From Paraburkholderia largidicola (GTDB taxonomy: Bacteria > Pseudomonadota > Gammaproteobacteria > Burkholderiales > Burkholderiaceae): a DNA stretch of 64,000 nucleotides. The number at the start of each line of letters is the position of its first letter. The stretch's first letter is position 1. A program made the translations under genes and the position numbers. Positions 1-9,468 of this stretch are shown here, piece after piece. A model generated the notes under the pieces. The model was not told the origin of the DNA. It worked only from the letters and a program-made list of their open reading frames with translations, and ran no database searches. Where the stretch lies: NCBI RefSeq assembly GCF_013426895.1, contig NZ_AP023174.1, forward strand, positions 496,001 through 560,000, given 5' to 3'.

Positions 1-1
1 G

Positions 2-292
2 CAGGGCATCGATGCGCGCGGCCCGTATCCCGCCGACACGCTGTTCCAGCCGCGCTATCTGAACGAAGCCGATTGCGTGCTCGCGATGTTTCACGATCAG
101 GGCCTGCCCGTTCTGAAATACGCGACGTTCGGCGAAGGCATCAATGTGACGCTCGGCTTGCCGATCATCCGCACGTCTGTCGATCACGGCACGGCGCTCG
201 ATCTCGCCGGCACCGGCCGCGCGGATGCGGGCAGCCTGATCGCCGCAATCGACACCGCAGTTTCCATGGCGCGCAACCGTCGCGCCGCATGA
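2..292 (+). CDS. pdxA: 4-hydroxythreonine-4-phosphate dehydrogenase, C-terminal part (5' cut by window edge)
   Basis: Frame 2 is open from the first base to the TGA at 290-292 and gives about 96 residues. The sequence contains the PdxA C-terminal stretch [12 protein letters not shown] followed by [20 protein letters not shown], which holds the conserved His and Asp of the metal and substrate site. PdxA oxidises 4-phosphohydroxy-L-threonine with NAD in the DXP-dependent pyridoxal phosphate pathway, in the cytoplasm. It lies 20 bases before rsmA, so the two are probably co-transcribed, as in many proteobacteria where surA-pdxA-rsmA are linked. The start codon is outside the window. Confidence 0.93.
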   Translation, partial: QGIDARGPYPADTLFQPRYLNEADCVLAMFHDQGLPVLKYATFGEGINVTLGLPIIRTSVDHGTALDLAGTGRADAGSLIAAIDTAVSMARNRRAA

Positions 293-312
293 TTTTTTTG
301 TAGCTTCTATCG

Positions 313-1143
313 ATGTCCAACAGTTCAAGCAGACAGCACCAGGGCCACTTTGCGCGCAAGCGCTTCGGACAGAATTTTCTGGTCGACCTGGGCATCATCG
401 ATTCGATTGTCGACGTGATCCGTCCGCAACGCGGCGAACGCATGGTCGAAATCGGGCCGGGGCTGGGCGCGCTGACGGAACCGCTGATCGGGCGTCTCGC
501 GACGCCCGAAGCACCGCTGCACGCCGTCGAACTGGATCGCGACCTGATCGGTCGTTTGAAGAAGAAGTTCGGCGAGCTACTCGAATTGCATGAAGGCGAC
601 GCGCTCGCGTTCGACTTCGGCTCGCTCGCGGCGGAGGGTGACAAGCCGTCGCTGCGCATCGTCGGCAATTTGCCGTACAACATTTCGAGCCCGCTGCTGT
701 TTCATCTCGCCACCTTCGCGGACCGCGTCATCGATCAGCATTTCATGCTGCAGAACGAAGTGGTCGAGCGGATGGTCGCGGAGCCGGGCACCAAGGCGTT
801 CAGCCGGCTCTCGGTGATGTTGCAGTATCGCTATGTGATCGACAAGCTGCTCGACGTGCCGCCTGAATCGTTTCAGCCGCCGCCCAAAGTCGATTCCGCG
901 ATCGTCCGCATGATTCCGTACGCGCCGCACGAACTGCCTACCGTCGATCAAACCACGCTCGGTGAACTCGTCACGGCGGCGTTTTCGCAGCGTCGCAAGA
1001 TGCTGCGCAATACGCTGTCCGCGTATCGCGATACCGTCGACTTCGAAGCGCTCGGTTTCGATCTGCAACGCCGCGCGGAGGACGTGCCCGTCGCAGAGTA
1101 TGTGTCCGTCGCACAGGCCGTATCGGCGGCTTCGCCGAAGTAG
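313..1143 (+). CDS. rsmA: 16S rRNA (adenine1518/1519-N6)-dimethyltransferase RsmA/KsgA
   Basis: This 276-residue protein dimethylates two adjacent adenines in the 3' terminal hairpin of 16S rRNA with S-adenosylmethionine, a late step of 30S assembly. Visible family marks are FGQNFL at 18-23, the SAM-binding EIGPGLG at 46-52, the acidic EL-DRD after strand 2, and the catalytic NLPYNIS at 119-125. The length matches the family (about 270). The gene follows pdxA by 20 bases and ends at a hairpin terminator at 1213-1240. Confidence 0.97.
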   Translation: MSNSSSRQHQGHFARKRFGQNFLVDLGIIDSIVDVIRPQRGERMVEIGPGLGALTEPLIGRLATPEAPLHAVELDRDLIGRLKKKFGELLELHEGDALAFDFGSLAAEGDKPSLRIVGNLPYNISSPLLFHLATFADRVIDQHFMLQNEVVERMVAEPGTKAFSRLSVMLQYRYVIDKLLDVPPESFQPPPKVDSAIVRMIPYAPHELPTVDQTTLGELVTAAFSQRRKMLRNTLSAYRDTVDFEALGFDLQRRAEDVPVAEYVSVAQAVSAASPK

Positions 1144-1212
1144 CCCAGATATCCGTAGCCGCAGCGAGAAAATTCTCAACTACTCGTTGCATTCGCAAAG
1201 GCCAGTGTAGAC

Positions 1213-1240
1213 AGCCCGCAACACGCGGGCTTTCTTTTAT
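1213..1240 (+). terminator. Rho-independent terminator after rsmA
   Basis: AGCCCGC and GCGGGCT form a perfect 7-bp stem around the 5-base loop AACAC. The tract TTTCTTTTAT follows directly. It lies 70 bases after the rsmA stop and separates pdxA-rsmA from the porin gene. Confidence 0.85.
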
Positions 1241-1365
1241 CTTCCCGTCTCTTCATACAGATTAATCTTACGCTTGCTTGCGTTTGCCCATTTGCGCGCC
1301 AGCGACGCCGCACCGCTTTAAGACATTCCACGCACTAAAGCATGCAGGATGGATCAGGAGACGGT

Positions 1366-2493
1366 ATGACGAAGGGGAGCAAGAGACTGAGGTTCTGCGC
1401 GTGGGCGGCGCTTTCGCCCGCGTTGACGTGCGCGACGGCGCATGCGCAATCGAGCGTCACCTTGTACGGCATTGTCGACGAAAGCGTCCGGTATATGACG
1501 CACGTGAACAAGAACGGTGACTCGAGCGTCGGCCTCGGCAACGGCGGCATGTCCGAGAGCCGCTGGGGCTTGCGCGGCGTCGAGGACCTGGGCGGCGGCT
1601 GGTCGACCTTCTTCAAGCTCGAAAACCGTATCTACATCAACAGTGGACAAAGCGATCCGACGCTGCCGTTTTTCAACGAAGCGCAAGTCGGCGTGCAGTC
1701 GACGTCGTACGGCAAGCTGATCTTTGGGCGAATGCCGAACGTGCTGATCGAAGGCATCACGATTGGCGGTTATGGCAGCAACCCGTGGATCCCTTACGAC
1801 TTCAGCTTCCAGCCGGAAGTGACGATGTCGGGCGGCATCTGGACGAGCAATCAGGTGCAGTATCAGGCGCGCGCGCATGACGTGTTGTTGTCGGTCGGAT
1901 ATGCGTTCGGCGGCGTTGCCGGGCACCAGTCGTATGGCTCGCAGTTCGGCGCAGCCGTCGCATACGCGCCCAGTGGCGGTCCAGTGAACATGGGCGGCGC
2001 GTACGAAGAGTCGCGCGATTCCGTCAATGGCAGCACGGCGAAGGCCTGGACGTTCGGCGCGTCGTACACATGGAACCAGACGCGCTTTGCACTCGGCTAC
2101 ATCGTCAATCAGAACGACGCGGGGTTCTCGAATTTCGCCAACGGTCCGTTCACGGCGCCCGTGCTTGCTGCGCTCAAGTACACCGACTTTTCACGGCGTC
2201 GGATGATCATGGGCGGTATCACCCAGCAGGTGGGCGCTGCCTGGCATTTCGCGGCGAATGTATGGCGGACATTGCAGGACGGCAAGACGCCGGCGCAGGA
2301 TGGTTCTGCGTGGCAGTATCAGCTCGTTGCCGACTACAGTTTGTCGAAGCGCACGGATGTCTATGTGGAAGGCGATTACTCGTTGTATCGCGGGGATCTG
2401 ATTGGCGCGCAATTGCAGGGTGTGAATGGTGTCGGACTGGCGCAGAAGGGGACGCAGATTGGGCTGATGGCAGGGCTGCGGCATCTGTTCTAA
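1366..2493 (+). CDS. Outer-membrane porin, Gram-negative (OmpC/Omp38-like) type
   Basis: The 375-residue product starts with an Arg/Lys-rich, hydrophobic signal peptide and a likely cleavage after AHA at residue 27. The mature N terminus, QSSVTLYGIVDESV, is the typical first strand of Burkholderiales 16-strand trimeric porins. ESRWGLRGVEDLGGG and a C terminus ending LMAGLRHLF (terminal Phe, needed for BAM recognition) support this. It should form a general diffusion channel for small hydrophilic solutes. I chose the ATG at 1366 because AGGAG lies five bases upstream; an in-frame ATG at 1342 has no such site. Substrate preference cannot be read from the sequence. Confidence 0.92.
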   Translation: MTKGSKRLRFCAWAALSPALTCATAHAQSSVTLYGIVDESVRYMTHVNKNGDSSVGLGNGGMSESRWGLRGVEDLGGGWSTFFKLENRIYINSGQSDPTLPFFNEAQVGVQSTSYGKLIFGRMPNVLIEGITIGGYGSNPWIPYDFSFQPEVTMSGGIWTSNQVQYQARAHDVLLSVGYAFGGVAGHQSYGSQFGAAVAYAPSGGPVNMGGAYEESRDSVNGSTAKAWTFGASYTWNQTRFALGYIVNQNDAGFSNFANGPFTAPVLAALKYTDFSRRRMIMGGITQQVGAAWHFAANVWRTLQDGKTPAQDGSAWQYQLVADYSLSKRTDVYVEGDYSLYRGDLIGAQLQGVNGVGLAQKGTQIGLMAGLRHLF

Positions 2494-2577
2494 AGTTTTG
2501 CCTATGGGGCGCGCGGCATTTTCTGTTTTTCTGTACATTTACGCCCTCGACATCCCTACACGATACTGGAGTGCACA

Positions 2578-2964
2578 ATGCGCCTTCTCCACACCATGCT
2601 TCGAGTCGGCAATCTCGACCGCTCGATCAAGTTCTACACCGAGTTGCTCGGTATGAAAGTGCTGCGTCGCAATGATTATCCTGAGGGCAAGTTTACGCTT
2701 GCGTTCGTTGGGTACGAAGACGAGAAAGATGGCACGGTTATCGAGTTGACTCACAATTGGGATACTGAGTCGTACGATCTGGGTGATGCGTTCGGGCACC
2801 TGGCGGTTGAGGTGGATGACGCGTATGCCGCGTGCGCCAAGATCAAGGAGCAGGGCGGGACGGTCGTGCGGGAGGCTGGGCCCATGAAGCATGGGACGAC
2901 GGTTATAGCGTTCGTGACTGACCCTGACGGGTATAAGATCGAGTTTATTCAGCGGAAGTCTTAA
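2578..2964 (+). CDS. gloA: Lactoylglutathione lyase (glyoxalase I)
   Basis: This 128-residue vicinal-oxygen-chelate protein isomerises the hemithioacetal of methylglyoxal and glutathione to S-lactoylglutathione. The four metal ligands of the E. coli nickel enzyme fall at the same numbers here: His5, Glu56, His74 and Glu122. The start [19 protein letters not shown] and end [12 protein letters not shown] are typical. The gene follows the porin by 84 bases, has its own upstream space, and its stop codon is only nine bases before the first copy of the large repeat. Confidence 0.96.
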   Translation: MRLLHTMLRVGNLDRSIKFYTELLGMKVLRRNDYPEGKFTLAFVGYEDEKDGTVIELTHNWDTESYDLGDAFGHLAVEVDDAYAACAKIKEQGGTVVREAGPMKHGTTVIAFVTDPDGYKIEFIQRKS

Positions 2965-2973
2965 CGGTTTTTG

Positions 2974-3801
2974 TTGTCTGCGACGCTTTGGATTTTTGGG
3001 GTTTGTCGCTGGCATCCGCGCGATGTTATTGGTTCGCAAGCGTTGCCCCTGTGCGGGGCGGCACCTACTTTTCTTTGCCGCCGCAAAGAAAAGTAGGCAA
3101 AAGAAAGCGGCTCACACCGCCAGTTCTTGTGTTTGCCTGAGGGCCCCCACAGGGTCTTACGCTTCACACGGCAATCATGTGACCCACGTTCGTTGCCAGC
3201 GCGCTTGCAGTGCGCCTCACCCGCTTCACGCTCCCGCACTACAGCACGCCGCGCCAGACCGTCCACCGCCGCCCAGGTGGCAAACTGTGTGTAGGCCGTA
3301 GTGCCTCTCACGCCTCACTCCGGACCGATGGCGCAAGCGCCCCACCCTGTAAGAGCGCCAGGCTACACGACGCGATAACCTACACACAGTTTGCCACCTG
3401 GGCGGCACATACCATTCGCTGCCGCTTGCCGTTGCATGGGCGAGTGAAGCGGGTGATGCGATTGTTCGAAGCGTTGGCAACGAGCACGGATCAGGGCACT
3501 GCCACGTGAAGGATGGGGACGTTGGGGGCCCGTGGATAAGAACATGGGCTGGCGGTGTGAGCCGCTTTCTTTTGCCTACTTTTCTTTGCGGCGGCAAAGA
3601 AAAGTAGGTGCCGCCCCGCACAGGGGCAACGCTAGCGGACCAATAACAAAACGCGGATGCCAGCAGTAAGCCAGGCGAACCATCCAGCGTCGCTGACAAC
3701 CGAAAGCAGGTGCCGCCCCGCACAGGGGCAACGCTTGAAGCGCGCTAATAAAACGCGGATGCCAGCAGTAAGCCAGGCGAACCATCCAGCGTCGCAGACA
3801 A
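2974..3801. repeat. Large nested inverted-repeat element, copy A
   Basis: This 828-base intergenic block starts 9 bases after gloA and ends 23 bases before the next stop codon. The ends are complementary: TTGTCTGCGACGCT at 2974-2987 and its reverse complement at about 3788-3801. Inside are two 32-base palindromes (3065-3096 and about 3576-3607), each with 14-base arms CTACTTTTCTTTGC and a 4-base loop. Further in, 28-base arms at 3268-3295 and 3379-3406 are perfect complements around an 83-base centre. Short ORFs across it are by-products of the palindromes and have no coding character. No transposase is present. Two further copies lie at 12313 and 21851. Confidence 0.95.
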
Positions 3802-3809
3802 AAACAAAA
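3608..3809. repeat. Tandem duplication of the right arm within repeat copy A
   Basis: A unit of about 101 bases, beginning GGTGCCGCCCCGCACAGGGG and running through GCGGATGCCAGCAGTAAGCC to the terminal GCGTCGC, occurs twice head to tail (about 3608-3708 and 3709-3809). The two units differ mainly in a short segment after CAACGCT. The right terminal arm is therefore present twice, which explains most of the extra length of copy A over copy B. Confidence 0.85.
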
Positions 3810-3824
3810 AAACCAAAAACCAGA

Positions 3825-4691
3825 TCACAGCGTCGGCAACAACTCCGGCGGATGATGCTTCAACGTCTGCCTCGCCTCACGAAATTCCGGAAAAATCGAC
3901 TCCACCGTCTGCCAGAACTTTGGACTATGGTTCATCTCGCGCAAATGCGCGAGCTCATGCGCGACGACGTAGTCAATAACGGATAAAGGAAAGTGAATCA
4001 ACCGCCAGTTGAGGCGAATCTTCCCATCGCTAGAGCAGCTACCCCACCGCGTCGCAGCAGAAGAAAGCGCATAAGCCCGATACGACACCCCGAGCTTCTC
4101 GGCATACACGACAAGACGTTCACCAAAAATCCGCTTCGCCTCGTTCTGCAGCCACCCCTGCACACGATCCTTGATCTGTTGCGGATCCGCCTGCGCCGGC
4201 AGCGGCAACGCGAGCACATTCCGCGCAGCATCGTACGCAAGCAGCCCATTCGCCGTCTCGAGCGTCACACGCACGGTCTGCCCAAGATAAGGCAACTCGG
4301 CGCCATCCTTCCAGTCGATCCGCGGCATCACGCGCTGTTCGGTGCGTGTCTGCCACTCAGTGAGTTTGGTAAAAATCCAGCGCTGCTTTTCGGCGATCGC
4401 CGTTTCGATATCCGCGAGCGTGACCCACCGCGGCGCGGTGATGGTCAGCCCCGTGCTGTCGATTGCAAACCCGATCGAGCGCCGCGACGAACGCTTCAAC
4501 CCGTAATGCAACGTACGCGCGCCAAGCGTGACGCTGCGCAGTTTCGAGCCATCGGGAGCAAGGGGAGCAGCGGACTTGGGTTGCGGCGGCGCGGCAGATT
4601 TGCCCGGCTCGTCGAAGAGCGGCAGATCGAGTTGCCGGCTATCGAGCGCCGCAGCAGGCTGCGGCTTGAAAGACTTCTGCATCGGACTCAC
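3825..4691 (-). CDS. YgjP-like M48-family metallopeptidase (DUF45)
   Basis: The 288-residue protein carries the DUF45/YgjP zinc-peptidase signature: TRWGSCSSDGKIRLNWRL at about 214-231, then HELAHL at 245-250 and a third His in EMNHSPKFW. This is the WSS1/SprT-like gluzincin arrangement. The first 50 residues are Pro/Ala-rich and probably disordered. The substrate is unknown for this family. It is the last gene of the glyQ-glyS-gmhB-plsC run, 51 bases after plsC. An alternative start is Met4. Confidence 0.88.
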   Translation of the reverse strand: MSPMQKSFKPQPAAALDSRQLDLPLFDEPGKSAAPPQPKSAAPLAPDGSKLRSVTLGARTLHYGLKRSSRRSIGFAIDSTGLTITAPRWVTLADIETAIAEKQRWIFTKLTEWQTRTEQRVMPRIDWKDGAELPYLGQTVRVTLETANGLLAYDAARNVLALPLPAQADPQQIKDRVQGWLQNEAKRIFGERLVVYAEKLGVSYRAYALSSAATRWGSCSSDGKIRLNWRLIHFPLSVIDYVVAHELAHLREMNHSPKFWQTVESIFPEFREARQTLKHHPPELLPTL

Positions 4692-4742
4692 TTCGCGCTG
4701 ATACGCTGCAACGCGCTCATGAGCGCATCGCAGCGTGGCGCG

Positions 4743-5501
4743 TCAGATACGGGCGGCGGCGGGCGTGTTCTGCTCGTCGCCATATGCGGCCGGATCGATA
4801 CGACGCATCTCGGCCTCGATCCACGTTTCAACGCGCGTGTTCACTTCGTCGGGCGTGAGCCCGGTGGTGTCGATCGGTTTACCGATCGACACTGTGACTA
4901 TACCCGGATATTTCATAAACGAGTTGCGCGGCCACACGCGTCCCGCATTGTGCGCGATGGGCACGACAGCCGCGCCCGTCGCAACCGCGAAGCGCGCGCC
5001 CCCCGTCTTGTACTTGCCCTGCCTGCCCGTCGGCGTGCGCGTGCCTTCCGGGAACATGATGACCCACGCGCCTTCGGACATGCGTCGCGCGCCCTGCCGC
5101 GTCACCGATGCAAACGCGTTCTTGCCTTCCTTGCGGTCGATGTGAATCATCTTCAGCATGCCGAGCGCCCAGCCGAAGAACGGCACATACAACAGCTCGC
5201 GCTTGAACACGTAGCAGAGCGGCCGCGGCATCAACGCGGGAAACGCCAGCGTCTCCCAGGCGGACTGATGTTTCGACAGCAACACGGCGGGGCCGTTCGG
5301 CAGGTTGTCCATGCCGCGAATTTCGTAGCGGATGTTGTTCAGCCAGCGCACGACAGCAAGCGTCGTGCGGCACCAGCCGACCGCCATCCAGTAGCGGTTA
5401 TCGGCGCGCATGAACGGAAACGCGATGAAGCACGCGGTCGCGTAGGGAATCGTGAAGACCGCAAAAAAGATCAGCAGCAACAGCGAGCGGATGAAGCGCA
5501 T
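4743..5501 (-). CDS. plsC: 1-acyl-sn-glycerol-3-phosphate acyltransferase (PlsC family)
   Basis: This 252-residue membrane-associated acyltransferase should convert lysophosphatidate to phosphatidate in phospholipid synthesis. An N-terminal membrane segment covers about residues 5-30. Motif I is His78-Gln-Ser-Ala-Trp-Glu83, that is HX4E where the classic family has HX4D. The motif II region (KRELLYVPFFGW), motif III FPEGTR at 150-155 and motif IV VVPIAH are present. The gene lies 38 bases after gmhB in an operon with glycyl-tRNA synthetase. A role acylating another lipid cannot be excluded given the HX4E variant. Confidence 0.9.
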   Translation of the reverse strand: MRFIRSLLLLIFFAVFTIPYATACFIAFPFMRADNRYWMAVGWCRTTLAVVRWLNNIRYEIRGMDNLPNGPAVLLSKHQSAWETLAFPALMPRPLCYVFKRELLYVPFFGWALGMLKMIHIDRKEGKNAFASVTRQGARRMSEGAWVIMFPEGTRTPTGRQGKYKTGGARFAVATGAAVVPIAHNAGRVWPRNSFMKYPGIVTVSIGKPIDTTGLTPDEVNTRVETWIEAEMRRIDPAAYGDEQNTPAAARI

Positions 5502-5539
5502 CGGCGTGGTCAGTGAAGTGAGGGCGTGCTATGCACGCA

Positions 5540-6097
5540 TCATTCTTGTTCTTCGGCGAGAAAGTCGAGTGCGAACGCGCGCAGATCGTTATGCACGATT
5601 GTGCCTTCGGGCAGGCCGCCTGCCTCGAGTGTCTTCTTGCCCTTGCCCGTCAGCACGAGGTGCGGGATGAAGCCGAGTGCGGCGCCGGCCTGCAGATCGC
5701 GCAGCGAATCGCCGACGCAAGGCGTCTCTTCCGGTTCGATCTCGAAGCGCTCCGCGATCATCTTCAGCATGCCGGGTTTCGGCTTGCGGCATTCGCAGTG
5801 GTCGTCGGCCGTGTGCGGGCAGAAGAACACGGCGTCGATGCGCCCACCGACGGCAGCCGCCGCGCGATGCATCTTCAGATGCATCGCGTTGAGCGCGTCC
5901 ATGTCGAACAGTCCGCGGCCGATGCCCGACTGATTCGTCGCAATCGCCACGCGATAGCCGGCCTGATTGAGCCGCGCGATTGCTTCGAGACTGCCGGGCA
6001 GCGCGACCCACTCGTCGGGTGATTTGATGAACGCGTCCGAGTCGGCGTTGATTACGCCGTCCCGATCGAGCACTACCAGTTTCTTTGCGGTCCCCAT
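5540..6097 (-). CDS. gmhB: D-glycero-beta-D-manno-heptose-1,7-bisphosphate 7-phosphatase
   Basis: This 185-residue HAD-superfamily phosphatase removes the C7 phosphate in ADP-heptose synthesis for LPS inner core. The nucleophile and acid/base are Asp11 and Asp13 (VLDRDGVIN). TNQSG is motif II. A four-residue zinc site, Cys93, His95, Cys101 and Cys103 in FFCPHTADDHCECRKPKPGM, is typical of GmhB and separates it from other HADs. It starts 10 bases after glyS stops and is co-transcribed with it. Heptosyltransferase waaF is in the same window but far away. Confidence 0.95.
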   Translation of the reverse strand: MGTAKKLVVLDRDGVINADSDAFIKSPDEWVALPGSLEAIARLNQAGYRVAIATNQSGIGRGLFDMDALNAMHLKMHRAAAAVGGRIDAVFFCPHTADDHCECRKPKPGMLKMIAERFEIEPEETPCVGDSLRDLQAGAALGFIPHLVLTGKGKKTLEAGGLPEGTIVHNDLRAFALDFLAEEQE

Positions 6098-6107
6098 GAT
6101 GCGTCGC

Positions 6108-8207
6108 TCAGGCTGCCAGACGCGAAATGTCCGCGACGCAGTTCATCTGTTGATGGAGCGCGCCGAGCAGCGCAAGGCGGTTCGCGCGCAGCGCCGGGTC
6201 TTCGGCGTTGACCATCACGTCGTTGAAGAACGTGTCGACGGGTTCGCGCAGCGCGGCGAGTGCCGACAGCGCGCCCGTGTACTGACGTTCGGCCAGTTGC
6301 GACTGCACGCGCGGCGCAACCTGTTCGAGCTGCGCATGCAGTGCCTTTTCGGCTGCTTCGACGAGCAGCGTCACCTGCACGCCGCCTGCGTTCGCGCCTT
6401 CCGATTTCTTCAGGATGTTCGAGATACGCTTGTTCGCCGCTGCGAGCGATGCCGCTTCCGCGAGCGCCGCGAATTCTCGCACGGCGTCCAGACGCGCGAC
6501 GATATCGTCGAAGCGCGTCGGGTTCAGCGCGAGCACGGCGTCCACTTCACCCGCCGAATAGCCGCGTTCGCGCAACTGGCCGCGCAGACGGTCGATGCAG
6601 AATTCGTAGATCGCTTGCGTCGAATCGGCGACGTTCGGCACGTTCGCGAACTGCGCGTAGGTGACGCGCAGCAGTTCGACGAGGTCGATCGGCAGTTGCT
6701 TCTCGACAAGAATACGCAGCACGCCGAGCGCATGACGACGCAGCGCGAACGGGTCTTTTTCGCCCGTCGGTTGCAGGCCGATGCCCCAGATGCCGACCAG
6801 CGTTTCGAGCTTGTCCGCGAGCGCGACGATCGTGCCTGTGACCGTCGACGGCAACGCGTCGCCGGAGAAGCGCGGCTGATAATGTTCCGAGCACGCGAGC
6901 GCGACTTCTTCCGGCTCGCCGTCGTGGCGCGCGTAATACGTGCCCATCGTGCCTTGCAGCTCGGGGAATTCGCCGACCATGTCGGTCAGCAAGTCAGCCT
7001 TCGCGAGATGCGCACCGCGCTTCGCGAGCGCGACGTCTGCGCCGATCATCTGCGCGATCGCGCCCGCCAGTGATTCGACGCGTTCGACGCGTTGCAGCGC
7101 CGAACCGAGCTTGTTGTGATACACGACGTTCGCGAGTTGCGGCACGCGGTCCGCGAGCGGCTTCTTCTTGTCGTGCTCGAAGAAGAACTTCGCGTCGGCG
7201 AGGCGCGGGCGCACCACACGCTCATTGCCTTCGACGATTTCGGCGGGTGTCTTCGTCTCGATGTTCGACACGATCAGAAAGCGCGAGCGCAGCTTGCCGT
7301 TCGCGTCGGTGAGCGCGAAGTATTTCTGGTTGGTCTGCATCGTGAGGATCAGGCATTCCTGCGGCACTTGCAGGAACTCGTCCTCGAACGTGCATGCGTA
7401 GACGACGGGCCATTCGACCAGCGACGTCACTTCGTCGAGCAGCGACTCGGGCATCACGACCTCATCGCCGTTCGCCTGCGCGAGCAGATGCGTGCGGATC
7501 GTTTCCTTGCGGTCCGAAAAATTCGGCACGACGTGGCCGCGATGCATCAGCGTCTCAGCGTAATGATCCGCATGCTGGATCTGCACGAAACCTTCGGACA
7601 GGAAGCGATGGCCGAGCGTGGTGTCGTCGGCATCGATGCCAAACGCGGTGACGGGCACGACTTCCTTGTCATGCAGCACCGTCAGACGATGCACCGGGCG
7701 CACGAACTGCACGTTCGAGCCGTCCGGGCGCTGATACGTCATGACCTTCGGAATAGGCAGTTTGGCAAGCGTTTCGTCGAGCGCCGTCTGCAGGCCTTCG
7801 GCGAGCGTCGCGCCGGGCGCTGCGTAGCGCAGGAAGAAGGCTTCCGCCTTGCCGTCGTTTGCGCGTTCGAGATCGTTCACCGAGAAATCGGGGAAGCCGA
7901 GCGCCGCGAGCTTCTTCGCGAGCGGCGGCGTGGGCTGGCCGTTCGCATCGAGCGCGACGGAAACGGGCAGCACTTTTTCGCGCACGTGTTTTTCCGGCGC
8001 GACGCTGCGCACGTTCTTGATGGTGACGGCGAGGCGGCGCGGCGTGGCGTAACGCTCGAACTGCAATTCACCTTCGATCAGATCACGCGCGGCGAGACGT
8101 TGCGCGATGCCTTCCGCGAACGCATCGCCCAGGCGCGCGAGCGCTTTGGGCGGCAGTTCCTCGGTCAGCAGTTCGACGAGCAGGGTGGCTTGATGGGATT
8201 GCGTCAT
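6108..8207 (-). CDS. glyS: Glycyl-tRNA synthetase, beta subunit
   Basis: The 699-residue product has the expected length and sequence of the bacterial GlyRS beta subunit: N-terminal [15 protein letters not shown], the RFLIVSNIE region, [15 protein letters not shown] (HD-like domain), and a C-terminal DALR-type anticodon-binding domain ending in [19 protein letters not shown]. With GlyQ it forms the alpha2beta2 enzyme that charges tRNA-Gly. It begins 15 bases after the glyQ stop. Confidence 0.98.
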   Translation of the reverse strand: MTQSHQATLLVELLTEELPPKALARLGDAFAEGIAQRLAARDLIEGELQFERYATPRRLAVTIKNVRSVAPEKHVREKVLPVSVALDANGQPTPPLAKKLAALGFPDFSVNDLERANDGKAEAFFLRYAAPGATLAEGLQTALDETLAKLPIPKVMTYQRPDGSNVQFVRPVHRLTVLHDKEVVPVTAFGIDADDTTLGHRFLSEGFVQIQHADHYAETLMHRGHVVPNFSDRKETIRTHLLAQANGDEVVMPESLLDEVTSLVEWPVVYACTFEDEFLQVPQECLILTMQTNQKYFALTDANGKLRSRFLIVSNIETKTPAEIVEGNERVVRPRLADAKFFFEHDKKKPLADRVPQLANVVYHNKLGSALQRVERVESLAGAIAQMIGADVALAKRGAHLAKADLLTDMVGEFPELQGTMGTYYARHDGEPEEVALACSEHYQPRFSGDALPSTVTGTIVALADKLETLVGIWGIGLQPTGEKDPFALRRHALGVLRILVEKQLPIDLVELLRVTYAQFANVPNVADSTQAIYEFCIDRLRGQLRERGYSAGEVDAVLALNPTRFDDIVARLDAVREFAALAEAASLAAANKRISNILKKSEGANAGGVQVTLLVEAAEKALHAQLEQVAPRVQSQLAERQYTGALSALAALREPVDTFFNDVMVNAEDPALRANRLALLGALHQQMNCVADISRLAA

Positions 8208-8222
8208 GTCTTCTTGGTCTCG

Positions 8223-9230
8223 TCAGTCCTGATCGATCTTGCGTTCGACTTTGAGCGGCGGCACCCACGTGGGCATCGCGGCGTCCTGTTCGTCGGTGGT
8301 GAGGCCGGGCACGCCGTGCACGGGATTGCCGAGCATCGGGAAGCCGAGCTTTTCGCGCGAGTCGTAATAAGCCTGCGCGACGAGGCGCGACAGCGCGCGA
8401 ATGCGGCCGATATACGCCGCGCGCTCCGTCACGGAGATCGCGCCGCGCGCGTCGAGCAGATTGAATGTGTGCGCGGCCTTCAATACGAGTTCGTAAGCGG
8501 GCAGTGCGAGCGGCACTTCGATCATCTTCTTCGCTTCGGCTTCGTAGCTATTGAAGAACGTGAACAGCAGATCGGTGTTGGCGTGCTCGAAGTTGTACGT
8601 CGACTGTTCGACTTCGTTCTGGTGATACACGTCGCCATACGTGAGGCGGCGCATTTCCGGACCGTTCGGGCCTTGTTCTTCCCACTCGGTCCAGATGAGG
8701 TCATAGACGTTCTCGACCTTCTGCAGATACATCGCGAGACGTTCGAGACCGTACGTGATTTCGCCGAGCACCGGCTTGCAATCCAGACCGCCCACCTGCT
8801 GGAAGTACGTGAACTGCGTTACTTCCATGCCGTTCAACCACACTTCCCAGCCGAGGCCCCACGCGCCGAGCGTCGGGTTTTCCCAGTCGTCCTCGACGAA
8901 GCGCACGTCGTTCTGCTTCAGATCGAAGCCGAGTGCTTCGAGCGAGCCGAGGTACAGGTCGAGGATGTTTTCCGGCGCGGGCTTCAGCACGACCTGGTAC
9001 TGGTAGTAGTGCTGGAGACGGTTCGGGTTCTCGCCGTAGCGGCCGTCCTTCGGGCGGCGCGACGGCTGGACATACGCTGCCCGCCACGGCTCGGGGCCGA
9101 CCGCGCGCAGGAACGTGTGGACGTGGGAAGTGCCCGCGCCGACTTCCATGTCGATCGGCTGGAGCAGCGCGCAACCCTGCTTGTCCCAATAGGATTGCAG
9201 CGTCAGGATGATTTGCTGAAACGTGAGCAT
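8223..9230 (-). CDS. glyQ: Glycyl-tRNA synthetase, alpha subunit
   Basis: This 335-residue class II catalytic subunit begins [20 protein letters not shown] and contains the typical [15 protein letters not shown] and [19 protein letters not shown] segments. I place the start at 9230 because this is the family N terminus and AAGG lies a few bases upstream. A longer in-frame start at 9317 adds 29 low-quality residues. The C-terminal tail is somewhat longer than the roughly 300-residue E. coli protein. It is the first gene of the glyQ-glyS-gmhB-plsC run. Confidence 0.97.
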   Translation of the reverse strand: MLTFQQIILTLQSYWDKQGCALLQPIDMEVGAGTSHVHTFLRAVGPEPWRAAYVQPSRRPKDGRYGENPNRLQHYYQYQVVLKPAPENILDLYLGSLEALGFDLKQNDVRFVEDDWENPTLGAWGLGWEVWLNGMEVTQFTYFQQVGGLDCKPVLGEITYGLERLAMYLQKVENVYDLIWTEWEEQGPNGPEMRRLTYGDVYHQNEVEQSTYNFEHANTDLLFTFFNSYEAEAKKMIEVPLALPAYELVLKAAHTFNLLDARGAISVTERAAYIGRIRALSRLVAQAYYDSREKLGFPMLGNPVHGVPGLTTDEQDAAMPTWVPPLKVERKIDQD

Positions 9231-9468
9231 GAAGTGCCTTGAAGGGTGCCTTTCAGGCAGGACGCGGATGCCGTGCGGCCTTGGGGGCGTGCCGGCCGTG
9301 CTGGCCGTCCGCTCCATAGCCGGCCGGTTGCGCGGCCCAGTGCTGTGAAACCCTGAATTTTACCGGATTGCCGGAGGCTTGAGACTTTCTGGGGCCTGGT
9401 GGTTCGACGAGGGCGCGTTGTGGTGCATTAGCGTGCGTTTTGCGTTGCGCCGCCCGTCGTTCTTGATC

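Noticed and set aside
3226..3723. Several 60-165 codon frames inside the three large repeats, including ones containing GGTYFSLPPQRKVGKRK
   Set aside because: They arise from the palindromes, recur on both strands and in several frames, and lack ribosome-binding sites. They are repeat by-products, even if similar peptides appear as hypothetical proteins in databases.
2974..3801. CRISPR array or insertion sequence as explanation of the repeats
   Set aside because: The repeats are inverted, not regularly spaced direct repeats, and no cas or transposase gene is present. There is no obvious target-site duplication at the ends.
3993..5516. Open frame of 507 codons on + across the metallopeptidase and plsC genes
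   Set aside because: It is antisense to two well-recognised genes, has extreme Arg/His content and no family resemblance. Long antisense frames are common in GC-rich DNA.
7092..9242. Open frame of 716 codons on + opposite glyS and glyQ
   Set aside because: It mirrors glyS and glyQ codon usage in the complementary frame and is Arg/His/Glu-rich without any motif.
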